Source: Mycobacterium numidiamassiliense
GTDB lineage: Bacteria; Actinomycetota; Actinomycetes; Mycobacteriales; Mycobacteriaceae
Direction of reading: 5' to 3'
DNA: 64,000 bases
NCBI RefSeq assembly: GCF_900157365.1
Contig: NZ_FUEZ01000004.1
Coordinates: 310,001 to 374,000, forward strand
Each line of letters opens with the position of its first letter. The stretch's first letter is position 1. Under the pieces are notes generated by a model. It ran no database searches and was not told where the DNA came from. It saw nothing but the letters and a program-made list of their open reading frames with translations. Shown in pieces: positions 35,461-42,940 of the stretch. The position numbers and the translations under genes were made by a program.

Positions 35461-35880
35461 ATGCCCCTCTATCAAATCGTAAACCAAGAGGGTTTGCTCA
35501 GTGATACACAGCGCGCCGAGATCGCTGCAGGAGTAACCGATATCCATCTTGATCTGGCCGGCGGTCTTCGGCAGTTCGTCAACGTTGTGTTTCAGGAATA
35601 TCGTACCGGTCTCGGCTTCAACGCGGGGATTATTGGCGCGCCGATGGTAATCGCAGGCAATATCCGGGCCGGCCGGGAACAGGCGGTTAAGACAGCCATG
35701 ATGGAAGCCATTTCAGCGCTGGTCATTCGCGTGTCCAATATCTCGCCGAAAGATCTCACGGTATCTATTGCAGATGTTAAGGCCAGCAACGCAATGGAAG
35801 GCGGCCATGTCTTGCCAGAACCAGGCGAGGAGGCGGCATGGCTAGCTAAAGTAGGGCCGTTGCTTGGGCTGACTAAATAA
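35461..35880 (+). CDS. Tautomerase-superfamily protein, cis-3-chloroacrylic acid dehalogenase (cis-CaaD)-like
   Basis: The protein has 139 residues, with AAGGAG 9 bp before the ATG. Met removal would expose catalytic Pro1 (M-P-L-Y). It lines up with the cis-CaaD group: His at position 29 (T-D-I-H), the Arg pair R69/R72 in G-N-I-R-A-G-R, and Glu113 in A-M-E-G-G-H-V-L-P-E-P-G. The Tyr103 of cis-CaaD is not conserved (V-S-I-A-D). So it may be a dehalogenase/hydratase of 3-haloacrylates or a Cg10062-type relative. Base use is more AT-rich than the flanks. The haloalkane dehalogenases nearby make organohalide catabolism plausible. Confidence 0.75.
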   Translation: MPLYQIVNQEGLLSDTQRAEIAAGVTDIHLDLAGGLRQFVNVVFQEYRTGLGFNAGIIGAPMVIAGNIRAGREQAVKTAMMEAISALVIRVSNISPKDLTVSIADVKASNAMEGGHVLPEPGEEAAWLAKVGPLLGLTK

Positions 35881-35910
35881 AATACCCGGCCACTACACTC
35901 TATTTACACG

Positions 35911-35929
35911 GATTCGGCCCGGCCGAATC
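35911..35929. terminator. Hairpin after the tautomerase gene
   Basis: GATTCGGCC (35911-35919) and GGCCGAATC (35921-35929) form a perfect 9-bp stem with a single-base loop, 31 bp after the stop. There is no T tract. Candidate terminator of the tautomerase transcript. The rest of 35930-36132 shows no gene. Confidence 0.5.
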
Positions 35930-36132
35930 GATGACAGAAACCTCAATTTTGTCGGCGGCCCCCCCAGTATTAGACGATTACCACTCGTTTTCCGTTCCAT
36001 CTCCCGATTCCGTTTACCTGCGGTGACGATCCCGGTGGAGGAATCTCTTGAGCCGGGTTCGTCAGCGACGATCCGACAGCCGGGTTGGTGATCGTTTTCC
36101 TCGGGGAAGCGAATACTGCGGCGGCGGTTGGT

Positions 36133-36792
36133 TTAATTGCCGGTCGCAAGTAGGGCAGTCACTGCGTTCCGATACATGGTGCTCTTGATGGCCCCGACGG
36201 TGCCTGGGTCCTTGCCGGCGATGGGGGTTATGCGGTTGACCGCGGCGTCGATGATTTCCCCTTCGGTAGCGGTGTCGTCGACCACGGCGGCGGCGGCGGC
36301 CTCAGGGCCGCCGTAGCGGTGACCGGTGGTCATGGCGGTCACCGCGGTTTGCGGCGGGAGCTTGGCCTGTATGAGTGCGGCCATTCCGGGGGTGAACGGA
36401 ATGGGGATGTCTACTTCGGGGAAGCAGAAGTACCCGCGGTCGGATCGCATGATGCGGTAGTCGTGGGCGATGGCCAGCATTGCGCCGGCGCCGAAGGCGT
36501 GTCCGTTGACCGCGGCGAGGGTGGGTAGCGGGAAGGCAAGGATGCGGGCGAAGAGTTTCTGGACGGTGCCGACATACCATTCGCCACGGTCGGTGTTGGC
36601 GCCGAGCCAGTCCAGATCCAGCCCGTAGGAATAGAACTTCCCTACGCCGGTCGTCACCAACGCCTGTGCTTCGGTCTCGGCAGCGTCGAGATGGGTGTCA
36701 ATGGTTTCCAGCCATTCCGGGGAGAAGCGGTTCTCGTCCGTGCCTAACTCGAGGACGGCGATGGTTCCGCGATAGTTGAGTGTTGGTGTCAT
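36133..36792 (-). CDS. Enoyl-CoA hydratase/isomerase family protein
   Basis: The protein has 219 residues, short for a crotonase (usually about 260), with the C-terminal helical part reduced. Oxyanion-hole segments are F-Y-S-Y-G-L-D-L-D-W and A-A-V-N-G-H-A-F-G-A-G-A-M-L-A. The later acidic E-V-D-I-P-I-P-F segment is like the Delta3-Delta2 enoyl-CoA isomerase (Eci/PCI) branch. It acts on an enoyl-CoA. Its ATG overlaps the stop of the upstream TetR gene (ATGA), so the two are co-transcribed and probably auto-regulated. Confidence 0.82.
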   Translation of the reverse strand: MTPTLNYRGTIAVLELGTDENRFSPEWLETIDTHLDAAETEAQALVTTGVGKFYSYGLDLDWLGANTDRGEWYVGTVQKLFARILAFPLPTLAAVNGHAFGAGAMLAIAHDYRIMRSDRGYFCFPEVDIPIPFTPGMAALIQAKLPPQTAVTAMTTGHRYGGPEAAAAAVVDDTATEGEIIDAAVNRITPIAGKDPGTVGAIKSTMYRNAVTALLATGN

Positions 36793-37445
36793 GATGAGCT
36801 CCTTCGTTTCTGGCTTGGCTGCTGCTGGGCGGGTGGCGGGCCGACTTGTAGGACAGCGCGCACTGCTGCTGAAAGTCGTTGCCGGGCCAGGAGATCGGTT
36901 GTCCGGTGTCTGCGCAGGAGGAGAGCACTGGGCAGCTCAACGATGCAGTCCCGTATAACCCCGATTGCGTCACGGTCGTCGCGGTCCCACAACCTTCGCG
37001 CCAGCTGGGCGAATAGATCCCCCAGGAGCCTGTCGAGCTTGCGTAGCTGAGTGGCGACGTCCGGCGGGATTTCACTGGATCCGATCAATTCGTCACGGCG
37101 GACGGTGAGAAGGAAACGGCCGCCCGTCGGGTACTGCTCAAGGTAGATCGCCGGAGCGTCAGCTGCGACAACCACCGCTTCCGCCGCCGCCTCGCGCGAC
37201 GGGGAACCAGATAGCGCCCGCTCGACCGCCTCGCGCTGCACCAGCAGGAATCGCTCGGCGGCACGCAACCACACACGGCCTAACAGGCCGGCTCGGGAAC
37301 CGAACCCGTGGTAAATCGCCCCATTGGACACCCCGGTGGCCGCCGAAATCGCTCGAATGGTTACCGCATTCGGACCTGACTTGACTGCCAGTAGCTCGGC
37401 AGCATCCATGACGACGTCGAGATCATGAATTCGGGGACGAGGCAC
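36789..37445 (-). CDS. TetR-family transcriptional regulator
   Basis: The protein has 218 residues. The helix-turn-helix is I-R-A-I-S-A-A-T-G-V-S-N-G-A-I-Y-H-G-F-G-S-R-A-G-L-L. The C-terminus is Gln/Ser/Arg-rich and probably disordered. It leads the enoyl-CoA isomerase gene. Its upstream region holds AGAGC-N4-GCTCT close by and, further out, one of the island's four TGTAC-N6-GTACA dyads, so it is a candidate regulator of either. Confidence 0.85.
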   Translation of the reverse strand: MPRPRIHDLDVVMDAAELLAVKSGPNAVTIRAISAATGVSNGAIYHGFGSRAGLLGRVWLRAAERFLLVQREAVERALSGSPSREAAAEAVVVAADAPAIYLEQYPTGGRFLLTVRRDELIGSSEIPPDVATQLRKLDRLLGDLFAQLARRLWDRDDRDAIGVIRDCIVELPSALLLRRHRTTDLLARQRLSAAVRAVLQVGPPPAQQQPSQKRRSSS

Positions 37446-37459
37446 CCTGCCACCATATC

Positions 37460-37473
37460 AGAGCGCGTGCTCT
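37460..37473. promoter_or_regulatory. Operator-like dyad AGAGC-N4-GCTCT
   Basis: AGAGC (37460-37464) and GCTCT (37469-37473) form a perfect inverted repeat, flanked by TAT and ATA, 14 bp upstream of the TetR start at 37445. Probable autoregulatory site. Confidence 0.5.
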
Positions 37474-37551
37474 ATAACACTGGTGTGCGGGGTGCGGTGA
37501 TGCCAAGCTTTCATCAGGGCTCCCGACTGAACCAACAGGAATCCGTCATCG

Positions 37552-37567
37552 TGTACTTTCCGGTACA
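37552..37567. promoter_or_regulatory. Island operator site A (TGTAC-N6-GTACA)
   Basis: TGTAC-TTTCCG-GTACA is a perfect 5-bp inverted repeat with 6-bp spacing. It lies in the 219-bp divergent region between the TetR gene at 36789-37445 and the methyltransferase transcript. Three more sites of the same geometry occur at 39433, 44590 and 47197. Confidence 0.6.
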
Positions 37568-37664
37568 GAACAAGGTTTCTGTGCGACCGACGGGTCAGCC
37601 GTGATGGTGGCGACGCGGCGGCGACTAGCGACCGAATCAGGATGCTTTAGCCAGGAGGAGTTCT

Positions 37665-37883
37665 GTGCCCGCGCAGAAAAACGCTTCGCACTCCCACACC
37701 CGACAATCGAATCGCGCCGAGGTAACCCATATCCAATGGCACACCCTGCACAGCCGCAGCGCACGAACGCATACGCCGGCGCCGGCAGCTCGAAACGGCC
37801 GCGGGGACGGGCGACGTTCGTCCGAGGTGCACCGATCCGCCGCAACCGACCCGCCGTGGACCGCTATCGGCGCTGCTAGGTGA
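37665..37883 (+). CDS. Small basic hypothetical protein, 72 residues
   Basis: GTG 37665 is preceded at close range by a strong AGGAGGAG (37653-37660). The product is rich in His, Arg, Ser and Thr (H-S-H-T-R-Q-S-N-R-A) with no hydrophobic segment. It matches nothing I know. It ends 12 bp before the methyltransferase ATG, so it may be a leader or coupling peptide. Coding status rests mainly on the ribosome-binding site. Confidence 0.4.
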   Translation: MPAQKNASHSHTRQSNRAEVTHIQWHTLHSRSARTHTPAPAARNGRGDGRRSSEVHRSAATDPPWTAIGAAR

Positions 37884-37895
37884 GACGAGGACCAG

Positions 37896-38591
37896 ATGAC
37901 TCCCGAGGACATCAGGTCGGCTACGGGGCCGGTGGATCTCATCTATCGGGCAGGCGCAGCGGGCGCCGTGTGCTGGGCTCGCGATCATCGCGGGCACGTG
38001 CGGGAGCTGCCCATGGCCCGCTGGATCGGAGGCCCGCACGCCAGCCACCGCGATCGGCTCGCCGATGGGCACGTTCTGCGACACTGCTCGGGGCGGCCAA
38101 CCCTCGACCTCGGGTGCGGCCCCGGACGATTCACCGCGTCGCTGCGAGAGCGCGGCTGGGCCGCACTGGGGGTGGACGCCTCACGCGCCGCCGTCGATCT
38201 GACACGTGATCGCGGTGGAACCGCGATTCACGCTGACCTGTTCGCGCCGCTGCCCGCCGAAGGGTGTTGGGAACAGGTTCTGCTCACCGACGGCAACATC
38301 GGCATCGGCGGCGATCCCGTCCGCATACTCAGGCGCGCGGCCGGGCTGCTCGCGCCCGGCGGAATCGTCGTCGCCGAGGTCGACCCGGCGACGACGACCG
38401 CGTGTCACGAAATACTGCGCTGGGAAACCGAACATCATGTCGGGCAATGGTTTCCCTGGTCACGGGTCAACGCGGCCGCCCTCGGCGACCTCGCCATCAC
38501 CGCTGGATTACTGGTCACCAGTGTCGTCGATTTCGGTCACCGTGTGATCGCCGTGCTGCACGCGGCCACACCGGGCGGGAAAAATTGTTAG
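37896..38591 (+). CDS. Class I SAM-dependent methyltransferase
   Basis: The protein has 231 residues. SAM-binding motif I is T-L-D-L-G-C-G-P-G-R-F (about 69-79), and motif II is the acidic L-G-V-D-A-S-R-A-A-V-D-L. Motif IV/post-I include V-L-L-T-D-G-N-I-G-I-G-G-D and L-L-A-P-G-G-I-V-V-A-E-V-D-P. It is a soluble small-molecule methyltransferase by size; the substrate is unknown. It lies downstream of operator site A. Confidence 0.82.
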   Translation: MTPEDIRSATGPVDLIYRAGAAGAVCWARDHRGHVRELPMARWIGGPHASHRDRLADGHVLRHCSGRPTLDLGCGPGRFTASLRERGWAALGVDASRAAVDLTRDRGGTAIHADLFAPLPAEGCWEQVLLTDGNIGIGGDPVRILRRAAGLLAPGGIVVAEVDPATTTACHEILRWETEHHVGQWFPWSRVNAAALGDLAITAGLLVTSVVDFGHRVIAVLHAATPGGKNC

Positions 38592-38669
38592 CGCACAAGA
38601 ATTCATGAGAAGCCCGTTGGTGACTGCCCTGGTCAGTGGTGGCGGCGCCGCTGCTCGGCGCTGATTCGT

Positions 38670-38684
38670 CACTCTTATAGAGTG
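38670..38684. promoter_or_regulatory. Perfect palindrome CACTCT-TAT-AGAGTG at the TetR start
   Basis: The 6-bp arms are fully complementary around TAT. The palindrome overlaps the first possible GTG (38682) of the following TetR gene, which argues that translation starts further down and that this is an autoregulatory operator. Confidence 0.5.
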
Positions 38685-38690
38685 GCGATT

Positions 38691-39374
38691 GTGTCTGTGT
38701 CGGCGCGCCCCTCGGCCGCGCGCCCCCTGCCGGTAACCGAACGGGGGAGGCGCAGCCGTGCCGCGATCATCGACGCCGCGGCCATGCTGATGTATCAGCG
38801 CGGTGTAGGGCTGACCACTCTCGATGACGTGTTGGCCGCCGCCGGCGCAGGTAAGTCTCAGCTGTACCACTACTTCGACAGCAAAGCCGACCTGGTCGCG
38901 GCGGTGATCGAGAGGCAATTGGAGTTGGTTCTCGCCCAGCAGCCCACGTTGGAACACATCGACTCGTGGGAGGGGATCGATGGGTGGGTCAAAGGCGTTC
39001 TGGCTGTCCACAGCGCGCCGGGAGGCCCATTTGCCTGTCCTTTGGGCACGATGGCCTCAGAACTGAAGAACGACAAAACCTTTGCGCCGCTACTGGATGC
39101 GGCATTTCGCCGGTGGGAAGCCGCGTTGGCGAGGGGGCTGCAGAGGATCCAGGACCGCGGTGGCCTGGTCGCTGAGGCCGACCCTACCCGTCTTGCGACC
39201 GCGGTGATCGCGGCGTTGCAGGGCGGTATGCTGCTCGCCCGGGTCCGCGGCGATGTCGCTCCCTTGCAGGACACGCTCGCCAGCGCCGTGGTGCAGCTGC
39301 ATCAATGGGAACGCAAACCCACCACGCGAAACCGGCGGGCACGCAAACCGGTCAAGGAACATCCCGCCCGGTGA
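38691..39374 (+). CDS. TetR-family transcriptional regulator
   Basis: The protein has 227 residues from GTG 38691; GTG 38682 lies inside a palindrome and GTG 38697 is also possible. The HTH is T-L-D-D-V-L-A-A-A-G-A-G-K-S-Q-L-Y-H-Y-F-D-S-K-A-D-L. The C-terminal domain has the LmrA/YxaF-like G-G-P-F-A-C-P-L-G-T-M-A-S-E-L segment with one Cys. The C-terminus is basic. It precedes the dehalogenase operon by 380 bp and could regulate it. Confidence 0.85.
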   Translation: MSVSARPSAARPLPVTERGRRSRAAIIDAAAMLMYQRGVGLTTLDDVLAAAGAGKSQLYHYFDSKADLVAAVIERQLELVLAQQPTLEHIDSWEGIDGWVKGVLAVHSAPGGPFACPLGTMASELKNDKTFAPLLDAAFRRWEAALARGLQRIQDRGGLVAEADPTRLATAVIAALQGGMLLARVRGDVAPLQDTLASAVVQLHQWERKPTTRNRRARKPVKEHPAR

Positions 39375-39432
39375 AGATTCTGTCGGCAAGATGTTAAAGC
39401 TACCCAGTCGAGGAAGAGCTTCCTGATGACGT

Positions 39433-39448
39433 TATACCGTGCGGTACA
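39433..39448. promoter_or_regulatory. Island operator site B (TATAC-N6-GTACA)
   Basis: TATAC-CGTGCG-GTACA fits the TGTAC-N6-GTACA pattern with one arm mismatch and contains the inner palindrome TACCG-TG-CGGTA. It lies in the 380-bp region 39375-39754 between the TetR gene and the HLD-I gene. I see no supported gene in that region. It presumably controls the dehalogenase operon. Confidence 0.55.
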
Positions 39449-39754
39449 GTCTGGGTGTGGTGCACGGGATGTTGGAAGCCCTACCAACGGCGCAGTCCCC
39501 GGCAGCTATGCGAGATAACGGGATTAGGCCGCCGTCGTGGCGCCCAACCGCGTCAGCTGTTCGCGGGCCGCTTCGGCCACATCAGCGCGTGGCAGCGAAT
39601 GTTGACGTTTTAACAAGCAGCGCCGACCTCATGGGCGTGAAACCGGTGACTAGACATGACGGCTGCTAAAAGGCAGCTGCCTCGGATTTGAGGCTGTGGT
39701 TAGCCCAGCCCATCACGCTCAACAGCCGAGGACGATCGCGAAAAGGAGCCGACC

Positions 39755-40681
39755 ATGCAGATCCTGCGGACCCCCGATGAGCGATTCAAAGCGTTGCCCG
39801 ACTACGGATTCCAACCGCGCTACGTGGAGGTAGCCGCCACCGAAGGAAGCACGCTGCGTGTCCATTACCTCGACGAGGGCCCACCCGACGGTGAGGTTAT
39901 CTTGTTGCTTCACGGCGAACCGTCGTGGTCGTACCTTTATCGGCGGATGATCCCGGTGCTCGCCGATGCAGGGTTACGGGCAGTTGCCGTCGATCTGGTT
40001 GGTTTCGGGCGCAGCGACAAGCCCGCCAGTCGCGACGACTACACCTACCAGGCGCATGTGGACTGGACGTGGGCGGCCCTTGAGGCGATCGGCCTCGATG
40101 CGATCACCCTGGTGTGCCAGGACTGGGGCGGACTAATTGGCCTGCGTCTGGTCGGTGAACACCCCGACCGCTTCGCCCGGGTTGTGGCTGCGAATACATT
40201 TCTGCCGACTGGTGACATCCATCCGGGAAAGGCGTTCCTGGCTTGGCAACGGTATAGCCAGGAGGCACCTGTGCTCAATGTCGGCCGGATCGTCAACGGC
40301 GCCTGCGTGTCCGACCTGAGTGCCGAGGTCATTGCCGCTTACGACGCCCCGTTTCCCGATGAATCCTTCAAGGCAGGTGCCCGACAATTCCCCTTGCTTG
40401 TTCCGATCACGCCCGAAGATCCCGCCTCCCCGGCAAACCGGGCCGCCTGGGAATCGTTGCGCCAGTTCAATCGCCCGTTTCTGTGCGCCTTCTCCGACTC
40501 AGACCCCATCACCCGCGGCGCCGATGCGGTGTTCCGCGCGCAAATCCCCGGTGCCGCAGGGCATCCGCCAGTGACCATCGCAAACGCTGGACACTTCCTC
40601 CAAGAAGATAAGGGTGTTGAACTCGCCGCCGCTGTAGCCCGGTTCGTCGAGGCCACTCCCAAATCGAGCCTGCGCGGCTGA
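39755..40681 (+). CDS. Haloalkane dehalogenase, HLD-I subfamily (DmbB/DhmA/Rv2296-like)
   Basis: The protein has 308 residues, with AAAGGAG 7 bp before ATG 39755. It has the alpha/beta-hydrolase fold with a cap domain. The oxyanion and halide region is H53-G-E-P-S-W58. The nucleophile is D123 and the halide-binding residue W124 in V-C-Q-D-W-G-G. The acid is D250 in S-D-S-D-P-I-T and the base H280 in N-A-G-H-F-L-Q-E-D. The acid position after beta-7 and the H-G-E-P motif define HLD-I. It hydrolyses haloalkanes to alcohol plus halide. First gene of a run of six closely spaced plus-strand genes to 44490. Confidence 0.88.
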   Translation: MQILRTPDERFKALPDYGFQPRYVEVAATEGSTLRVHYLDEGPPDGEVILLLHGEPSWSYLYRRMIPVLADAGLRAVAVDLVGFGRSDKPASRDDYTYQAHVDWTWAALEAIGLDAITLVCQDWGGLIGLRLVGEHPDRFARVVAANTFLPTGDIHPGKAFLAWQRYSQEAPVLNVGRIVNGACVSDLSAEVIAAYDAPFPDESFKAGARQFPLLVPITPEDPASPANRAAWESLRQFNRPFLCAFSDSDPITRGADAVFRAQIPGAAGHPPVTIANAGHFLQEDKGVELAAAVARFVEATPKSSLRG

Positions 40682-40688
40682 ATACGAG

Positions 40689-42158
40689 ATGACTTCCTCC
40701 ATACCGCCGGCAGACGAACCTTGTCCACCGTCGCGCCCGGTGCAGCCAGGGCCCGATAACGCGACCGTGGATCCGGTTGCCGAGGCCGATGCACCGGTGC
40801 CTGGTGGTACTAGCCATGGGGCGGTCACGGAAGCCGAATCTTCCCTCGCTGTGCCGGCGGCCCGCTATGGATTTCCGGCGGCGTTGTGGCGTGGCCTGAA
40901 CGATCATCCGCCGCCGGGTCTGTCGCGCATACGGTGGCGCAGCCCGCTGCGCGGGCCGTGGCTGACTTCGGTGTTCGGGGCGACGCTGCTGGTGGTGTTG
41001 CCGATCGTCATCGTGACTGGGCTGTTGTCGTACATGGCCTATGGACCGAAGTACGGGCAGGCCATCCCCTTTGAGGTGGGGTGGCTCAAGCTACCCAACT
41101 TCGACTGGCCGAGCAGCCCGTCGTGGCTGTACCGCCTGAACCAGGGCCTGCACGTGGGTCTGGGCCTGGTAATGATCCCCGTGGTGCTGGCCAAACTGTG
41201 GTCGGTAATTCCCCGGCTATTCGCCTGGCCGCCGTCGCGTTCGCTGGCCCAGGTACTCGAGCGGGTGACGCTGCTCATGGTGGTCGGCGGGATCCTGTTC
41301 GAGATCGTCACCGGAGTCCTCAATATCCAATATGACTACATCTTCGGATTCAGCTTCTACACGGCGCACTACTTTGGGGCGTGGGTATTTATCGCCGGAT
41401 TTGTGTCCCATGTCTGCCTGAAGCTGCCGACAATGGTGCGCAGCCTGCGGTCGCGGTCGCTGCTCTCGGTGTTTGGCACATCGGTGGCCGAAACGGTGCC
41501 CGAACCGCTCGACCCGGGCGGGCTGGTGGCACCCGACCCCGATCCCCCGACCCTGAGCCGGCGCGGCGTGCTGGCTGTGGTGGGCGGTGGCAGTTTGCTG
41601 GTCGGGGTGCTCACCGCTGGACAAACCCTGGGCGGGTTCACTCGCAGTGCGGCGTTGTTGCTGCCCCGTGGTCGCAGCTACGGTAAGGGGCCCAACGATT
41701 TTCAGATCAACCGCACCGCTTTTGCGGCGGGCATCGACGCGGCCTTCGCCGGAGAACAGTGGCGCCTGCACTTGTTGGGCGGCCCCGAACAGGTGACATT
41801 GGACCGCGCCGCGCTCGACGCGATGCCACACCACACCGTGGAACTGCCCATCGCCTGCGTCGAAGGGTGGTCGACTACTCAGACCTGGTCCGGTATCCGG
41901 CTTGCCGATCTTGCCGTCGCGGCCGGGACCCCCCACCCGGCTTCGGCTGTGGTGTCCTCGCTGGAACGCTTCGGCGCCTTCAACCGCGCGATCTTGCAAA
42001 ACAACCAGATCCTGAACCCAGACTCGCTGTTGGCGTTTCAGGTCAACGGTGCCGACCTCTCGTTGGATCATGGCTATCCGGCTCGGATTATCGTTCCTGC
42101 CCTTCCGGGTGTGCACTGCACCAAATGGGTGTCCGCAATCGAGTTCCGGGGGACCTGA
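40689..42158 (+). CDS. Cytochrome b561-like / molybdopterin oxidoreductase fusion
   Basis: The protein has 489 residues. Residues 1-90 are a Pro-rich cytoplasmic leader. Four membrane helices (about 96-115, 152-172, 192-212, 228-248) carry histidines suited to heme b (H155, H227, H241). A fifth helix, about 295-315, is preceded by S-R-R-G-V-L. Residues 335-489 form a sulfite-oxidase-type molybdopterin domain, with the metal-ligand cysteine C390 in P-I-A-C-V-E-G-W-S. It starts 7 bp after the HLD-I stop. It probably passes electrons between the quinone pool and an extracytoplasmic substrate, which is unknown. Confidence 0.85.
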   Translation: MTSSIPPADEPCPPSRPVQPGPDNATVDPVAEADAPVPGGTSHGAVTEAESSLAVPAARYGFPAALWRGLNDHPPPGLSRIRWRSPLRGPWLTSVFGATLLVVLPIVIVTGLLSYMAYGPKYGQAIPFEVGWLKLPNFDWPSSPSWLYRLNQGLHVGLGLVMIPVVLAKLWSVIPRLFAWPPSRSLAQVLERVTLLMVVGGILFEIVTGVLNIQYDYIFGFSFYTAHYFGAWVFIAGFVSHVCLKLPTMVRSLRSRSLLSVFGTSVAETVPEPLDPGGLVAPDPDPPTLSRRGVLAVVGGGSLLVGVLTAGQTLGGFTRSAALLLPRGRSYGKGPNDFQINRTAFAAGIDAAFAGEQWRLHLLGGPEQVTLDRAALDAMPHHTVELPIACVEGWSTTQTWSGIRLADLAVAAGTPHPASAVVSSLERFGAFNRAILQNNQILNPDSLLAFQVNGADLSLDHGYPARIIVPALPGVHCTKWVSAIEFRGT

Positions 42159-42727
42159 TGCGAGCACTCGGGCAACTGGCCTCCCGTTTGTACGGAGATC
42201 GCCTGTTTCATTTCGTCGTGGTGCTGGCCGCATTGGCGTTAGGCGCCTACACCATCTCGGTGTTAGGGGTGCGCAACCTGTTTAACCCAACGGTGTGGTG
42301 GCAATCCATCGCCGTCTGGTTCGTCGTGGCCGTGATCGGCCACGACCTCATCCTGTTTCCGCTCTACTCGCTGGCCGATCGGCTAATTTTCGCCCCGCGC
42401 CGCTCACCGGTGGGCTACCGCGATTCCGCCGCCGAAAATCCGTCGAGGCGCATCCCGATGACGAATTACCTTCGGATGCCGACCCTGGCGGCGGCGCTGT
42501 TGTTGTTGATATTTTTGCCCGGGATCATCGAGCAGGGCGCACCCACGTATCGGGCCGCCACCGGGCTAACCCAGACCCCCTACTTGTCCCGTTGGCTACT
42601 ACTCACCGCCGCTTTCTACGATGCCGGCACGGTGTGCTACGCGATCAGAACGCTACTACGACAACGAGGCTCGAGTGAGCCTGCCCGTAGACCGCGTCAC
42701 CCTGAAGCATCACGTGCTGGAGGATGA
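42158..42727 (+). CDS. Membrane protein, 189 residues, linked to the Mo-oxidoreductase
   Basis: ATG 42158 overlaps the preceding stop (TGATG). Four hydrophobic segments are visible: about 17-37 (F-V-V-V-L-A-A-L-A-L-G-A-Y-T-I), 46-68, 105-120 and 140-160. The loop V-I-G-H-D-L-I-L-F-P-L-Y-S-L-A-D-R carries a conserved-looking His/Asp. I do not recognise a named family. The tight overlap implies it forms a complex with the cytochrome b/Mo protein. Confidence 0.75.
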   Translation: MRALGQLASRLYGDRLFHFVVVLAALALGAYTISVLGVRNLFNPTVWWQSIAVWFVVAVIGHDLILFPLYSLADRLIFAPRRSPVGYRDSAAENPSRRIPMTNYLRMPTLAAALLLLIFLPGIIEQGAPTYRAATGLTQTPYLSRWLLLTAAFYDAGTVCYAIRTLLRQRGSSEPARRPRHPEASRAGG

Positions 42728-42909
42728 AGCCGGCGACGATGACGGTGCTCCCCGCCTGGTTTGGCCCGTCGAACGACAGCTTTATCGATGCGCCCCCAGA
42801 CCATCACGTGTCCGCCTTCTCCTGGTTGGCTGGACTTCTGGATATCCTGTCGGCCCTCGCCTTCGCAACGGCCGAGGCCCTGGCGCCTCGAGTGCGAAAA
42901 TCCCTCTGA
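42724..42909 (+). CDS. Small protein, 61 residues
   Basis: The ATG lies in GGAGGATGA and overlaps the stop of the membrane protein gene (ATGA). The product has an N-terminal polar half (W-F-G-P-S-N-D-S-F-I-D-A-P-P-D-H-H) and a C-terminal hydrophobic helix (F-S-W-L-A-G-L-L-D-I-L-S-A-L-A-F). It ends 31 bp before the second dehalogenase. It may be a small subunit of the membrane complex. Coding status is supported by coupling and ribosome site only. Confidence 0.45.
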   Translation: MKPATMTVLPAWFGPSNDSFIDAPPDHHVSAFSWLAGLLDILSALAFATAEALAPRVRKSL

Positions 42910-42940
42910 CAGAGACCAATTCATACAGAAAGGCCAGCCT

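Noticed and set aside
39439..39669. A 76-codon frame between the TetR gene and the first dehalogenase
   Set aside because: It starts inside operator site B and has no ribosome site or recognisable composition.
40689..42158. TonB-like or other secreted protein, because of the Pro-rich start
   Set aside because: The downstream heme-type helices and the Mo-domain cysteine motif explain the protein better; the leader is a disordered cytoplasmic tail.
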